Virus record (IMG/VR): IMGVR_UViG_3300031825_000056 | Coordinates: 1-31,628 of that record | Reading direction: 5' to 3' (one strand) | Length of the DNA: 31,628 nucleotides | Source: a virus | In this document: positions 1 through 8,045 of the stretch, piece after piece | Layout of the letters: every line of letters starts with the position of its first letter | Position numbering within the stretch: position 1 is the first letter of the stretch | The notes under the pieces: generated by a model | Told to the model about the DNA's origin: nothing | Databases searched by the model: none | Seen by the model: the letters and a program-made list of their open reading frames with translations, nothing else | Position numbers and translations under genes: made by a program

Positions 1-97
1 CGACGATCACGTTGCTGGTGCGACGGCCACCGCCGTCACTGGTGTCGGTCATGCGCTCGGAAGCGAGCAGCTTGATGTCGGCTGCGGTGATGGGCAC
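1..97 (-). CDS. Tail-associated protein of B3/D3112-like phages, N-terminal fragment
   Basis: Only the first 32 codons lie in the window; the gene runs off the left edge. The start is GTG, because a strong ribosome binding site (GGAGGT, minus strand 110-105) sits 7 nt upstream and the previous gene ends at 101. The N-terminus reads MPITAADIKLLASERMTD, followed by a DGGGRRTSN segment. From memory this resembles a structural protein encoded downstream of the tape measure gene in Mu-like siphophages. It is the leftmost visible gene of the leftward tail operon. The assignment rests on the N-terminus and position only. Confidence 0.6.
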   Translation of the reverse strand, partial: MPITAADIKLLASERMTDTSDGGGRRTSNVIV

Positions 98-100
98 GGG

Positions 101-496
101 TCAGACCTCCAGGAATCGGAACGTGGGCGCCAGCAGCTCGCCGGCGTCTTGCTCGCCATCGAGCAGCGGCCACAGCGGCACGGCCGCGAAGCCGCCGCGG
201 GCGTGGTCGAAGATCACGGCGCGGGCGGTGCCGCGCAGGTTGAGGGTGAACTGGGTGCCGGCTTCGGCCGCCCACGCCTGCAAGGTGTCGCACACCGCGC
301 GCGTGATCCATGCGGCGGTGGCCGTGCCCTGCAGCGTGATGGGCCGGCCCGCCAGCTTGACGGCCACGTCCACCAGCAGCGCGCCGGTGGTGCTGTAGGC
401 GGTGGACTGCTCGATCGGGCTCCAGTCGAACTCGTCGGCCCATTCGAGCCGATCCGACAGCTCGATGGTGGTGGCGCCCTTGGTGAGGGTGATCAT
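101..496 (-). CDS. Phage tail-associated protein, 131 aa, unknown function
   Basis: 131-residue protein whose ATG overlaps the stop codon of the tape measure gene (ATGA), so translation is probably coupled. It has no signal peptide or membrane helix and a mixed alpha/beta composition with many aromatic residues. Placed directly after the tape measure protein, it probably belongs to the distal tail or tail-tip assembly of a long-tailed Mu-like phage. I recognise no catalytic motif. The function is inferred from position only. Confidence 0.65.
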   Translation of the reverse strand: MITLTKGATTIELSDRLEWADEFDWSPIEQSTAYSTTGALLVDVAVKLAGRPITLQGTATAAWITRAVCDTLQAWAAEAGTQFTLNLRGTARAVIFDHARGGFAAVPLWPLLDGEQDAGELLAPTFRFLEV

Positions 497-3400
497 ACGG
501 ACGCTCCCTTGGCGCGTGCCAGTTCGTCCAGCAGGCGCTGCAGCACCGCGTCACCGGCCGCGTCGGTGCGCACGGGACCCAGGGCCATGCCGTTCCAATT
601 GATGTTGACGGTGCGCGTCTGCTCGGGGATCGTGGAGGGCGCCGGCGCGCCGCGCACCGGGCCCAGAGGCGAGCCGGCACCGAAGGTGTAGCGCTCGGCG
701 GCCTTGAGCAGCGCCTGCGACATCGTCGAGTTCGCGCCGCCGTACTTGATCTGGCCGGGGTTGCTGAAGTACGGAATGTCGCCCTTGGCGTCCGCAAACT
801 CGCGGGCGATGTTGCGTGCGACCTTGTCGTCGGCGACGCCCGCGGCCTTGAGGAAGGCGGCGATGCCAGTCAACGTCGTGAGGTCACCCCCGGCGACCAA
901 GGTGTTGCCGTTCTTGTCCAGTGAGAAGCCGTTCTTGTCGACGTTCAGACGCTTGCGCTCTTCTTCGTCCTTGGCTTCCTTCGCCTCGCGCTCGCGCTTG
1001 GCTGCGGCATTCTGCTTTTCCTGGGCGGCGATCGCGCGCTCGGCGGCGCTGACTGCAGCGTCGCCGGCCTTGGTGTAGGCATCGCCGAGTTGGCCGACGG
1101 CGTTGATCCCTTCGCTCGCCGCCTTCACGGTGGTCTTCCCGGCGCTATCTACCTGGACCTCGTAGCCGCGTGCCGCGGCCTGGGCCTGCACCCAGGATGG
1201 CGCGATGCCATTGTTGGCCGCGATCGCGTCGTCGGCAGCCTTCTTGAAGGCGGCGCCCAGCTCGCGTGCCGAGGCAGTGCCGGCGGCCACCAAGTAGTCG
1301 TACGCCTGGCGGCTGGAGGCCGCCGTGCGCTTCATTGCTTCGTCGCTGGTGACGCCCAGCTGCTTCATCGCCTCGGCCACGCTGTTGATGCCGGGCGTGG
1401 CGGCGTCCAGGCCTTCCTTCAGCAGGCGTGCCTTCTCGCGCGCCTGATCCAGCAGACCATCGGTGATCTTGTCGCCCAGCTTGCTGCGCAGCTGCTCGAT
1501 GCGCTGCAGCACCAGGTCGATCGCCTGCTGGCTGTCGGCCGTGTTGATGGCCTTGCCCAGGCTGGCCGTGAGCGCACGGCCGGTGTCCACGCCCTGGGCC
1601 TTGAGCCGGTCCAGGCCGGCCACGATGGCCTCGACGTCGTTGATGGCACTGCGCGATGCCGCGCCCACTTTGCCCTGCAGCTGCTCGAACTCCAGCCCGG
1701 TGCGCTTGACCGCCTCGCGCACGGTGGCGTCCAGCAACTGTCCAAGCCGCTCGGCCTCACGGGCCGATCCCATGAAGGCCGCACGAGCCATCACTTCGAA
1801 CTGCGCCAGGTCCTTGCCTTCGAGCGCCTGCGCCCAGGCGGCTCGCACCTCACTGGCAGCCAGCTTGCCGGAGGCGGCCAGTTTGTCGAGCACCGCGCCC
1901 AGGTCACGGATGCCCTGCAGGCTGCCCAGGTCGAAGTCCTTGCCGATCTTGCCGATCGCGTCGGCCGCGCTCTCGCCCTTGGCTCGCAGTCCGTCGAACG
2001 CCGCGATCGCCGCCTGCGCACCCTTGCTCAGCTCGAACTGCTTGTCGATCGCGGCCTGCGTCTTGGCCGCCAGGGCCTGCCGATCGAGCGCGGCCTGCTT
2101 GGCGATCTCGCTGCTGGTCTGGTCGGCGCGGGCGATCTCGTCGCTGCGGTCCTTGTAGCCGACCAGTTTGGCGGCCGCCTCGCCGATCGCGCTGCCGATG
2201 TCCTTGAAGTTGGTGACGATACCCAGCAGCGTGAAGGTCTTGAGCCCGCTGAGGATGCTGGCGAAGCGGCCGACGTTGACCGCCGCGCCGCCGCCGGCCG
2301 CACCGGCGGCGTTCAGGGCCGCCGTGTTCGCCGCCACGGCCACCGCCGACTGCGCGGCGGCCGCGCCGATGCCGGCGAAGTGCTGCGCCAGCCTCAGGGC
2401 CGCAAACGCTGCCGCGGCCTGCCCGGCGTCGATCAGCAGGCCGGCGACCGTGTCCAGGTTCTCGGCCAGCGCGGCGATCGCGCCGGCCGCCAGCCGGCTC
2501 GCGCCGGTGGCCTTGTCTGCCTCACCGACGTACACCGTCCAGTTGGTCGACAGGTTTTCCAGGGCGCGGCCCACGGTCGGCGGCAGGGTCGAGAACTCGC
2601 GCTTCAAGGTGTCGGACTGCCCCTTGAGCGCGGCCATCACCGTGTCCGCGCTCAGCGAGCCGGCCTCGGCCATCTTGCGCAACTCGCCGGTGGTCACGCC
2701 CAGGCCGTCGGCCAGCGCCTTGGCCAGGCGCGGCGACTGCTCCATGACGCTGTTGAACTCGTCGCCGCGCAGCACGCCGCCTTGCAGGCCCTGGACCAGC
2801 TGCGTGACGGCGGCCCGGGCCGACTCGGCGCTGCCGCCAGACAGCTGGATCGCCTGGTTGATGGTCTCGGTCAGGCCCAGCGCCTGGCTGACGGCCGCCT
2901 GGGTGGAAAGCCCAGCGCTCTTGCCGGCCTCGGTCAGCTTGGCGAACAGCTGGCCCGTCTGCTCCAGGCTGGAGCTGGTGCGGGTGGAGATGTCCACCAC
3001 CTCGGCAAAGGCCGCGGTGAAAGCCTCACCCTCGCCGGTGGCCAGCTTGATGCGCGCCTGCAGGTTGTTGTAGGCGTCAGCCGTCTCCGCCACATCGGAC
3101 GCCATGGCGCCGAGCCCGCGCAAGCCCACCAGGACGGCATACAGGCGCTGCAGCTGGGCCAGCTGCTGGCTGATGGAGTTCACCCCTTCGCCGATCTGGC
3201 GATGGGTGCGGTTCATGGCGCCGCCGGCGGCCTGCGCGCCGGCGGCAGCTCCCTGGTAGGCCGGCGCGATCCCTTCGACCGACGCGCGCACCTGCGCCAC
3301 TTCCTGGCGCAGCCGCTGCTGCGCGGCCTGGGCGTTCTGCCCGGCGATGCCGTAGCGCTGCAGCTCGGCCTGGGCGCCGGCCAGCGCCTGCTTTTGCTGG

Positions 3401-3756
3401 TCGAAGGTGGCGCGCGCGCCGTCGGCCGCGGTGCGCAGCCGCTGCAGGTTCGCCGCTTCCTGCGCGGTGGGCGGGCCGGCCGCGCCAATCTGCCTGGCGT
3501 AGTTGGCCGCTTCCGTTTCGGCGGCCTTCAGCGCCCGGCCGGCGTCCCGGGCTTGCGTCTGCAGGCGGCTGAAGGCGGTAATCGCCGCATCCTGCGCGGC
3601 CAGCTCGCGCAGCCGGGCGGCGGCGGCCTTGGCCTGCTGGCTCAGCTCGCCCCCGAGGACCTTGGCGACATCGTCCAGATCGTCGGCCAGGCCGGTGACG
3701 GAATCGCGTCCCTGAACGTCGGCCCTGATCTCGTACCTGACTTGCTTGTCTGCCAC
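493..3756 (-). CDS. Tape measure protein
   Basis: 1087-residue protein, the largest in the window. The first ~190 residues are Ala/Gln-rich coiled coil. Residues ~215-420 form the conserved phage tape-measure domain (NNLQARIKLATGEGEAF, then GGVLRGDEFNSVMEQSPRLA, then AGSLSADTVMAAL). A hydrophobic Ala/Gly-rich stretch follows around 430-520, with further coiled coil towards the C-terminus. Tape measure proteins set tail length and are threaded through the tail lumen; at about 0.15 nm per residue this predicts a tail near 160 nm. Its position downstream of the tail tube gene fits. The gene between tube and tape measure, normally a tail assembly chaperone, was not found. Confidence 0.93.
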   Translation of the reverse strand: MADKQVRYEIRADVQGRDSVTGLADDLDDVAKVLGGELSQQAKAAAARLRELAAQDAAITAFSRLQTQARDAGRALKAAETEAANYARQIGAAGPPTAQEAANLQRLRTAADGARATFDQQKQALAGAQAELQRYGIAGQNAQAAQQRLRQEVAQVRASVEGIAPAYQGAAAGAQAAGGAMNRTHRQIGEGVNSISQQLAQLQRLYAVLVGLRGLGAMASDVAETADAYNNLQARIKLATGEGEAFTAAFAEVVDISTRTSSSLEQTGQLFAKLTEAGKSAGLSTQAAVSQALGLTETINQAIQLSGGSAESARAAVTQLVQGLQGGVLRGDEFNSVMEQSPRLAKALADGLGVTTGELRKMAEAGSLSADTVMAALKGQSDTLKREFSTLPPTVGRALENLSTNWTVYVGEADKATGASRLAAGAIAALAENLDTVAGLLIDAGQAAAAFAALRLAQHFAGIGAAAAQSAVAVAANTAALNAAGAAGGGAAVNVGRFASILSGLKTFTLLGIVTNFKDIGSAIGEAAAKLVGYKDRSDEIARADQTSSEIAKQAALDRQALAAKTQAAIDKQFELSKGAQAAIAAFDGLRAKGESAADAIGKIGKDFDLGSLQGIRDLGAVLDKLAASGKLAASEVRAAWAQALEGKDLAQFEVMARAAFMGSAREAERLGQLLDATVREAVKRTGLEFEQLQGKVGAASRSAINDVEAIVAGLDRLKAQGVDTGRALTASLGKAINTADSQQAIDLVLQRIEQLRSKLGDKITDGLLDQAREKARLLKEGLDAATPGINSVAEAMKQLGVTSDEAMKRTAASSRQAYDYLVAAGTASARELGAAFKKAADDAIAANNGIAPSWVQAQAAARGYEVQVDSAGKTTVKAASEGINAVGQLGDAYTKAGDAAVSAAERAIAAQEKQNAAAKREREAKEAKDEEERKRLNVDKNGFSLDKNGNTLVAGGDLTTLTGIAAFLKAAGVADDKVARNIAREFADAKGDIPYFSNPGQIKYGGANSTMSQALLKAAERYTFGAGSPLGPVRGAPAPSTIPEQTRTVNINWNGMALGPVRTDAAGDAVLQRLLDELARAKGASV

Positions 3757-3771
3757 GGTGCTTCCTACAAT
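3742..3771 (+). promoter_or_regulatory. Candidate promoter of the 52-aa membrane protein gene
   Basis: TTGCTT at 3742-3747 and TACAAT at 3766-3771 are separated by 18 bp, a plausible sigma70 promoter reading rightward, opposite to the surrounding tail operon. The expected start site (about 7 nt after the -10 box) falls on or next to the ATG at 3778, and no Shine-Dalgarno sequence precedes that ATG. A leaderless transcript is therefore likely. The -35 box lies inside the first codons of the tape measure gene. Confidence 0.5.
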
Positions 3772-3777
3772 GGACGT

Positions 3778-3936
3778 ATGCCGCGCCTGATCGCCTTCCT
3801 CCTGTGCATCGCCTTCCTGTTCGCCGCGGGCGGTTTCGTGCAGGCCGGCATGGCGCTGGCGGCCGCCGGTGCGCTATCGCTCGCCGGCTACCTGGTCTGG
3901 GGCCTCGTGCGCCTGTTCATCGGCCCGGCGCGATAG
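3778..3936 (+). CDS. 52-aa double-transmembrane protein, moron-like
   Basis: Short gene on the strand opposite to the tail operon, lying between the tape measure (starts 3756) and tail tube (ends 3964) genes. The product has two hydrophobic segments, residues ~4-19 and ~22-45 (FLLCIAFLFAAGGF and LAAAGALSLAGYLVWGLV), and a short basic C-terminus. It has its own candidate promoter and is followed at once by a 9-bp perfect stem-loop. That is the promoter-gene-hairpin layout of a moron (lysogeny-expressed cargo gene). The function is unknown; a superinfection-exclusion or envelope role is only a guess. Lack of a ribosome binding site and small size leave some doubt that it is translated. Confidence 0.5.
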   Translation: MPRLIAFLLCIAFLFAAGGFVQAGMALAAAGALSLAGYLVWGLVRLFIGPAR

Positions 3937-3958
3937 CCGCCTGGTCGGCCCAGGCGGC
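3936..3958. terminator. Perfect stem-loop between convergent genes
   Basis: GCCGCCTGG (3936-3944) and CCAGGCGGC (3950-3958) form a perfect 9-bp stem with a 5-nt loop. It lies between the stop codon of the 52-aa plus-strand gene and the stop codon of the minus-strand tail tube gene. No U-run follows on either strand, so it is terminator-like rather than a clear intrinsic terminator. It could also protect the 3' end of the tail tube message. Confidence 0.5.
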
Positions 3959-3963
3959 CGGCC

Positions 3964-4704
3964 TTACACCATCTGGGCGCGGTAGAAGCGGCTGATGCCC
4001 ACGCCGCTCTTGGTCGGGTCCACCAGCACCTCGCCCTCGATCTCCAGCGAGCCGAAGTCCGTCTGAATGAGCGCCAGCGTCTTGGCGATGCCAGCGCCCA
4101 GGCGCCACACGTCCACGATCACCGGCTTGCCGCTGTCGGCCTCGTTCAGGCCGCCGAAGCTCAGCTCGAGCTCGGGTGCCGCGCTGGTGAGCGCCTCGAT
4201 GTTCACGTGCTCCGGGTGCGTGTAGCTCACCGTCAGCGCGTCCGCGTCCACGATGGTGGACGACTCGGGGATGAAGATGCCCTCCGCGCGCACTTCGTAG
4301 TTGGCCGGGTCCACCGCCACGGCGGCCTTCTTCACCGTCACCAGCGTCGGCCCGGGGTTGGCCAGGCGGATCAGCCCGCCCTTGTACGCCACCACCGGCT
4401 CGTCGACCACGGCCGCGCCGGCCACCGTGGCGGCGACGCCGAACACCGCCCGGGTGAAGTTGACCGGGTTCCAGTCGGCCAGCTCCATCTTCAGGTTCAC
4501 GCCGTTGATGCGCCGCGTCTGGGCATAGGTGCCGCCGCCCAGCCGCGTCATGTCCGGCTGCTTCTTGACTTCCTCGTCGTGCGACAGCTCCAGCACCAGG
4601 GCGTTGCCCACCGGCACCCGCGGCGCGGCGGCCACGCCGTAGGGGCGCGCGTAGACCTGGCCGACCAGCTGGATCGGCTTGTAGATTTGCTTGATGAGGG
4701 CCAT
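3964..4704 (-). CDS. Major tail tube protein
   Basis: 246-residue protein without membrane segments, rich in beta-type sequence, with an Ig-like/tube-fold style (AYKGGLIRLANPG, EGIFIPESSTIVDADAL, IVDVWRLGAG). GGAG lies 8 nt before the ATG. It lies between gp37 and the tape measure gene, the usual place for the tail tube protein. No sheath gene is present, so a non-contractile tail is expected. It polymerises around the tape measure protein to form the tail shaft. The call rests on position, size and composition; I see no diagnostic motif. Confidence 0.7.
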   Translation of the reverse strand: MALIKQIYKPIQLVGQVYARPYGVAAAPRVPVGNALVLELSHDEEVKKQPDMTRLGGGTYAQTRRINGVNLKMELADWNPVNFTRAVFGVAATVAGAAVVDEPVVAYKGGLIRLANPGPTLVTVKKAAVAVDPANYEVRAEGIFIPESSTIVDADALTVSYTHPEHVNIEALTSAAPELELSFGGLNEADSGKPVIVDVWRLGAGIAKTLALIQTDFGSLEIEGEVLVDPTKSGVGISRFYRAQMV

Positions 4705-4737
4705 GTGATGTGCTCCAGTGGGTTGGTCTCGGAAAGG

Positions 4738-5196
4738 TCAGGCGGCCTTGAAGGCCGTTTCGATCAGGAACGCCAGCGGCAGGTACATGAAACCACCGCT
4801 GTAACCGGCCGGCGGCGAATTCGTCAGGCGCAACGGCCCGGCGGTGTTGGGCGCGCGAAACCCCATCAGCGCGGCGCCGGCACGGGCGACCAGGTCGCCG
4901 GCCTCGGCGCGCGCGGCGGCGCCGCTGCGCGCGCCCTGCACGTTGCGTACGGCCGCCACCACCAGCCAGGTGTGCTCCAGGCGCGCGGCGCGGCCGTCGC
5001 TGCGGGTTTCCAGCACCCGAAAGCCGGTCCAGATCACGTGCACGGCGGGCGTGTGCTGCGCCGACTCCTTCACGTGGGCCAGCTGCGCCGCGGTGAGCAC
5101 GTGCACCGCCGGCTGCAGCCCGGCCAGCGCCTGCTGCAGCCGCGCGACGATGTGCGTCTCGGGCTCCAGGAAGTCGTTGGGCAGCGCGTCGGCCAT
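4738..5196 (-). CDS. Mu gp37-like protein (DUF1834 type)
   Basis: 152-residue protein. A longer reading frame runs upstream, but the start is set at the ATG two bases after the gp36 stop because the upstream part is the antisense-like shadow of gp36. It begins MADALPNDFLEPETHIVARL and ends with a hydrophobic stretch (FMYLPLAFLIETAF). In Mu and relatives gp37 follows gp36 and acts at the head-tail joining or tail completion stage; the exact role is not established. Family assignment is by order and general resemblance. Confidence 0.65.
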   Translation of the reverse strand: MADALPNDFLEPETHIVARLQQALAGLQPAVHVLTAAQLAHVKESAQHTPAVHVIWTGFRVLETRSDGRAARLEHTWLVVAAVRNVQGARSGAAARAEAGDLVARAGAALMGFRAPNTAGPLRLTNSPPAGYSGGFMYLPLAFLIETAFKAA

Positions 5197-5198
5197 GG

Positions 5199-5693
5199 TC
5201 AGGCGAAGCCGCGCAGGCTGTCGTCGGTGATCTGGCGGGCGCTGAAGCCGTGCGACACCTCGGCCTCGCCCGGTGCGTCGCCAGCCAGCAGCGTGCCCGG
5301 CGTGCCGCCCCAGGGGCAGGCCAGGACGGCCTTGCCGTCGGCGATCGCAGCCAGCTCGCGCTCGCAGGCCTTGTAGCGCAGGAACACCTCGTGCTCGGGC
5401 GCCAGGGCGTCGTGCAGGTAGTAGCGCGCCACGTCGCACACGATGCGCGTGAGCTGCGGCGGCGCCACCAGCTGCACCGCCTGCGGGTTCTCGGCCGTCG
5501 GGGCCGGCTTGGTGCAGCCAGGCAGCGGCAGGCGGTAGATGCGCCCGACGTAGCCGTCGGCCAGCGCCTGGGCATCGGCCAGCGCGCGATCGACGGCCGG
5601 CGCCTGCACGGCCAGCAGGTCGGGGTCCGTGAGCTGCGTCAGCTCGCGCGCCCCGAAGCGGTCGATCATGTCCTGCACGCTGGCGTAGTTCAT
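5199..5693 (-). CDS. Mu gp36-like head-tail protein (DUF1320)
   Basis: 164-residue protein starting MNYASVQDMIDRFGARELTQ, the typical opening of the DUF1320/gp36 family (DRFG..EL.QLTD). An all-alpha body follows (ALADAQALADGYVGRIYRLP, CDVARYYLHDAL). Family members are thought to be head-completion or adaptor proteins at the portal-tail interface. It lies between the capsid cement gene and gp37, the order seen in Mu-like phages. The ATG is preceded by the short 5694-5721 spacer. Confidence 0.85.
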   Translation of the reverse strand: MNYASVQDMIDRFGARELTQLTDPDLLAVQAPAVDRALADAQALADGYVGRIYRLPLPGCTKPAPTAENPQAVQLVAPPQLTRIVCDVARYYLHDALAPEHEVFLRYKACERELAAIADGKAVLACPWGGTPGTLLAGDAPGEAEVSHGFSARQITDDSLRGFA

Positions 5694-5721
5694 CGCGGGC
5701 CGATCCTGTCGTCAGGCGTGG

Positions 5722-6114
5722 TCAGACCGTGGGCTGCACGTGCGGGACGAGCTGGCACTCGACGAGCTGGCCCGCCGCCGCGGCCGCGCCCAGGGCGCGG
5801 GCGCAGTACTCGGTGGCCGCGCCCACGGCGGCCTTGCCGGTGCCCGCCGCGTCCGGCTTGATCCAGGCGCCCAGGGCGATCGGCTCGCTGGCCTCGACCA
5901 GCGCGCTGTAGCCCGTGATGGCGCTGACGGCGTCGCCGGCGTCGGCTGCGTGCTCGGTCACGCCCTGCATGTCCTTGGCGCCGCCGCCCAGGACCTTGGT
6001 CGCGTAGCCGCCGTCGTAGGCGACGAAGCGGTTGGCCGCCAGGGCGACCGTCGCCACGATCGTGACGGCGTGCTGCTTGTCGAACTGGTTGCCGGTGTTG
6101 TTCTGCGATGCCAT
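5722..6114 (-). CDS. Capsid cement/decoration protein (DUF2190-like)
   Basis: 130-residue, small-residue-rich protein. The sequence HAVTIVATVALAANRFVAYDG, then GGGAKDMQGVTEHAADAGDA and SEPIALGAWIKPDAAGTG, matches the pattern of DUF2190 capsid cement proteins, which bind the outer capsid surface and stabilise it. It is encoded three genes after the start of the capsid operon, between gp35-like and gp36 proteins. There are no Cys pairs, membrane helices or signal peptide. Confidence 0.75.
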   Translation of the reverse strand: MASQNNTGNQFDKQHAVTIVATVALAANRFVAYDGGYATKVLGGGAKDMQGVTEHAADAGDAVSAITGYSALVEASEPIALGAWIKPDAAGTGKAAVGAATEYCARALGAAAAAGQLVECQLVPHVQPTV

Positions 6115-6142
6115 GAGTCAGTGCTCCTGTGCGTGGGGTGGG

Positions 6143-6445
6143 TTACTTGGCGCCGGCCTTGCCGCCCTTGGCGGGCGCCTTGGCCTGGTCGGGGTCGGTG
6201 GAGGCCTGCGCGCTGCGCACCGCGTCGCGCTCGGCTTCGAACGCGCGCTGCGCCGACGCGGCCTGGCGCTCGTCCTGGCGCACCTGGGCGGCTTCCTGCG
6301 CCTGGTCCTTGGCCGCGCCGCTGGCCAGCAGCTCGCGCTCGTCGTGTTCGGGCAGGTCGGGCAACTCGCCGCCCGGCGCAATCACCGTGCGCTGGCCGGC
6401 CACCATCACGGCGGTGGCGACCATGGCGATCAGTTTCTTGGGCAT
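6143..6445 (-). CDS. Mu gp35-like small head protein
   Basis: 100-residue protein. The N-terminal ~45 residues (MPKKLIAMVATAVMVAGQRT, then APGGELPDLPEHDERELLASG) resemble the short N-terminal domain of the Mu gp35/FluMu family, which contains an extended 'P.G....L....EL...G' pattern. The rest is charged, Ala/Gln-rich and probably helical, ending in a Lys-rich tail. It lies directly downstream of the major capsid gene, as gp35 does in Mu. Its role in the head is not known. Confidence 0.65.
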   Translation of the reverse strand: MPKKLIAMVATAVMVAGQRTVIAPGGELPDLPEHDERELLASGAAKDQAQEAAQVRQDERQAASAQRAFEAERDAVRSAQASTDPDQAKAPAKGGKAGAK

Positions 6446-6478
6446 GTTCGGTCCTCTGGTTTCCCGCTTCGCCGCTCG

Positions 6479-6505
6479 CCCCGCCGGCGCTCACGGCCGG
6501 CGGGG
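6479..6505 (-). terminator. Stem-loop downstream of the major capsid gene
   Basis: CCCCGCCGGC (6479-6488) pairs perfectly with GCCGGCGGGG (6496-6505) across a 7-nt loop, 20 bp after the major capsid stop codon in the direction of transcription. No U-run follows, so partial termination or mRNA 3'-end protection is more likely than full termination. Such a hairpin would raise capsid message relative to the genes downstream. Confidence 0.55.
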
Positions 6506-6525
6506 GGTCAGCTTCGCTTCGGGGG

Positions 6526-7485
6526 TTATTTCGGGTTGGTGAACAGGAAGCCGGCGGTGTTGTAGGCCACGTTGGGCCGGCGCTCATAGGTGGCGCCGTA
6601 GATCCAGCTCTTGAGGCCGTTGTCGTAGTACGGCGCCTCGGCGAAGGGGTGACCCTCCAGCACGTTGGTGAAGCCGAAGCCGGGCTCGGCCAGGCTGATG
6701 TCCGTGCCGGCGCCGCCGATCTTGGGCACGTACGCCAGGATCGCGTTGTTGCCCCAGCAGTCCTGGCCGACGCCAGCCGCATCCATCGAGATGCAGTCGC
6801 CGACCACGACTTCGTCGACCTCGCAGATCTTGGCCAGCTGCTCCAGCGTGGCCGGGCCCATCTGCGTGCTGGGCAGGTAGGTCTTGACCTCGGCGTTGGT
6901 CTCCAGCGCCAGCTTGGCATCGGCCGACACCATCAGCTTGTTGGGCCGCTTGCCGATCTTCTTGCGGATCGTGTTGCTCGCCGCGCGGATGTCGGTGACC
7001 GGCGTGCCGGTGGCGGCGGACCACTTGGTGCCGCCGGCCAGCGCCAGCACATGGCCGGCGGCGTAGGTGCCCGCGTCGGTCGCCAGGCCGGCCACCTCGA
7101 GCTCGTAGTCCAGCGCCAGGATGTCGTTGGCCGTGGCCATGGCGATGCGCGAGACGTCCAGGTGGTTGCCCACGTTGAGCTTGCGGCTCTCGTCGGCTTC
7201 GCGCAGCAGCTCGCGCGGCATCGGCACTTCCACCGAGTACTGGTCCACGGTGTAGGTCTTGCCCTCGAACTTGATCTCCACGCGCTTGGTGGCGGTGCCC
7301 GGCGCGCGGCGCAGGTTGTAGCGGCGGAAGCGCTCGTCGCCCAGCTTGGCCAGGGTGACCGAGCTGAGCGTCTGCGGCAGCCGCGGGAACAGCCGTTCCG
7401 CGATGTGCATGCCCTGGCCCAGCCCCAGCAGCAGGCTGGTCAGGATCGGATTCTGTTTGAGCCGGATCTCGGCGGCGGTCATCAT
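6526..7485 (-). CDS. Major capsid protein
   Basis: 319-residue protein. AAGGA lies 10 nt upstream of the first of two adjacent ATG codons. Recognisable capsid features include an N-terminal region with ERLFPRLPQTLSSVTLAKLG, a middle with VDQYSVEVPMPRELLREADE, RKKIGKRPNKLMVSADAKLA, and a C-terminal PYYDNGLKSWIYGATYERRP. This fits the HK97-like major head proteins of Mu-like phages (Mu gpT equivalent). It follows the protease/scaffold gene and is followed by a strong hairpin, both typical for the most abundant structural gene. Confidence 0.9.
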   Translation of the reverse strand: MMTAAEIRLKQNPILTSLLLGLGQGMHIAERLFPRLPQTLSSVTLAKLGDERFRRYNLRRAPGTATKRVEIKFEGKTYTVDQYSVEVPMPRELLREADESRKLNVGNHLDVSRIAMATANDILALDYELEVAGLATDAGTYAAGHVLALAGGTKWSAATGTPVTDIRAASNTIRKKIGKRPNKLMVSADAKLALETNAEVKTYLPSTQMGPATLEQLAKICEVDEVVVGDCISMDAAGVGQDCWGNNAILAYVPKIGGAGTDISLAEPGFGFTNVLEGHPFAEAPYYDNGLKSWIYGATYERRPNVAYNTAGFLFTNPK

Positions 7486-7514
7486 GGTGGTGTCGTCCTT
7501 TGTGGGTCAGGGGA

Positions 7515-8045
7515 TCAGGCGGGGAAGCTGGCCGTGACGGCAGTGACCGCCTCGGCGTAGTTCACCTTGTGCTGGCGCATGTAGGCCTTGGCGGCCTGGT
7601 CGATCTCGGCGTCGCTCTTGCCGGCCGCCGCGCCGTGCTCGCCGCCGGCGCCCGGGGCGTGCTCACCGAAATTCACTTTCGGCTTGCCGCCCTCGATCAG
7701 GCCCTTGACGAACTCCAGGGCGGAGACCTTCTTGGTGGTGTCGCCCTCGCTGAACTCCACCGGCTGCGCCTGGTCGGCCAGCGCGTCCAGCACCGCCACG
7801 GCCGCGCCCTTGTCCTTGGGCAGCAGCGTGCCGGCCTTGACCTGGCCTTCGGCGAACGAGACGTGCGCGTCGTGGCGCTGTTTCTTGGCCTGCTCGCTGA
7901 AGCTGGCCACCTGGCCTTCGGCGGCGGTGGCCTTGGCGGTGGCGGCGTCGCGCTGCCGTTCCGCCTTCTCGCGGGCGGTCTTCTCGGCCTGCATCGCCGC
8001 GTTGGCAGCGTCCAGGTCGGCCTGCAGTTGCTCGGCAGTCTTCAT
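7515..8045 (-). CDS. Possible internally initiated scaffold protein (Mu gpZ-like)
   Basis: An in-frame ATG at 8045 inside the protease gene begins MKTAEQLQADLDAANAAMQA and has GAGGA about 10 nt upstream. It falls at the junction between the protease domain and the coiled-coil scaffold. In Mu the scaffold gpZ is made from just such an internal start within gene I. The product would be 176 residues. The nested product is inferred from the Mu precedent and the ribosome binding site, so it remains a prediction. Confidence 0.5.
   Translation of the reverse strand: MKTAEQLQADLDAANAAMQAEKTAREKAERQRDAATAKATAAEGQVASFSEQAKKQRHDAHVSFAEGQVKAGTLLPKDKGAAVAVLDALADQAQPVEFSEGDTTKKVSALEFVKGLIEGGKPKVNFGEHAPGAGGEHGAAAGKSDAEIDQAAKAYMRQHKVNYAEAVTAVTASFPA

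Noticed and set aside
1090-3936. Long plus-strand open frame (over 900 codons) opposite the tape measure gene
   Set aside because: Antisense shadow in high-GC DNA: Arg/Gly/His/Leu-rich with no domain pattern. Only its last 53 codons, from the ATG at 3778, have independent support as a separate small gene.
3757-3963. Tail assembly chaperone with programmed frameshift between tail tube and tape measure genes
   Set aside because: The 207-bp gap is too short and has no plausible minus-strand frame; it is filled by the rightward small gene and its hairpin.
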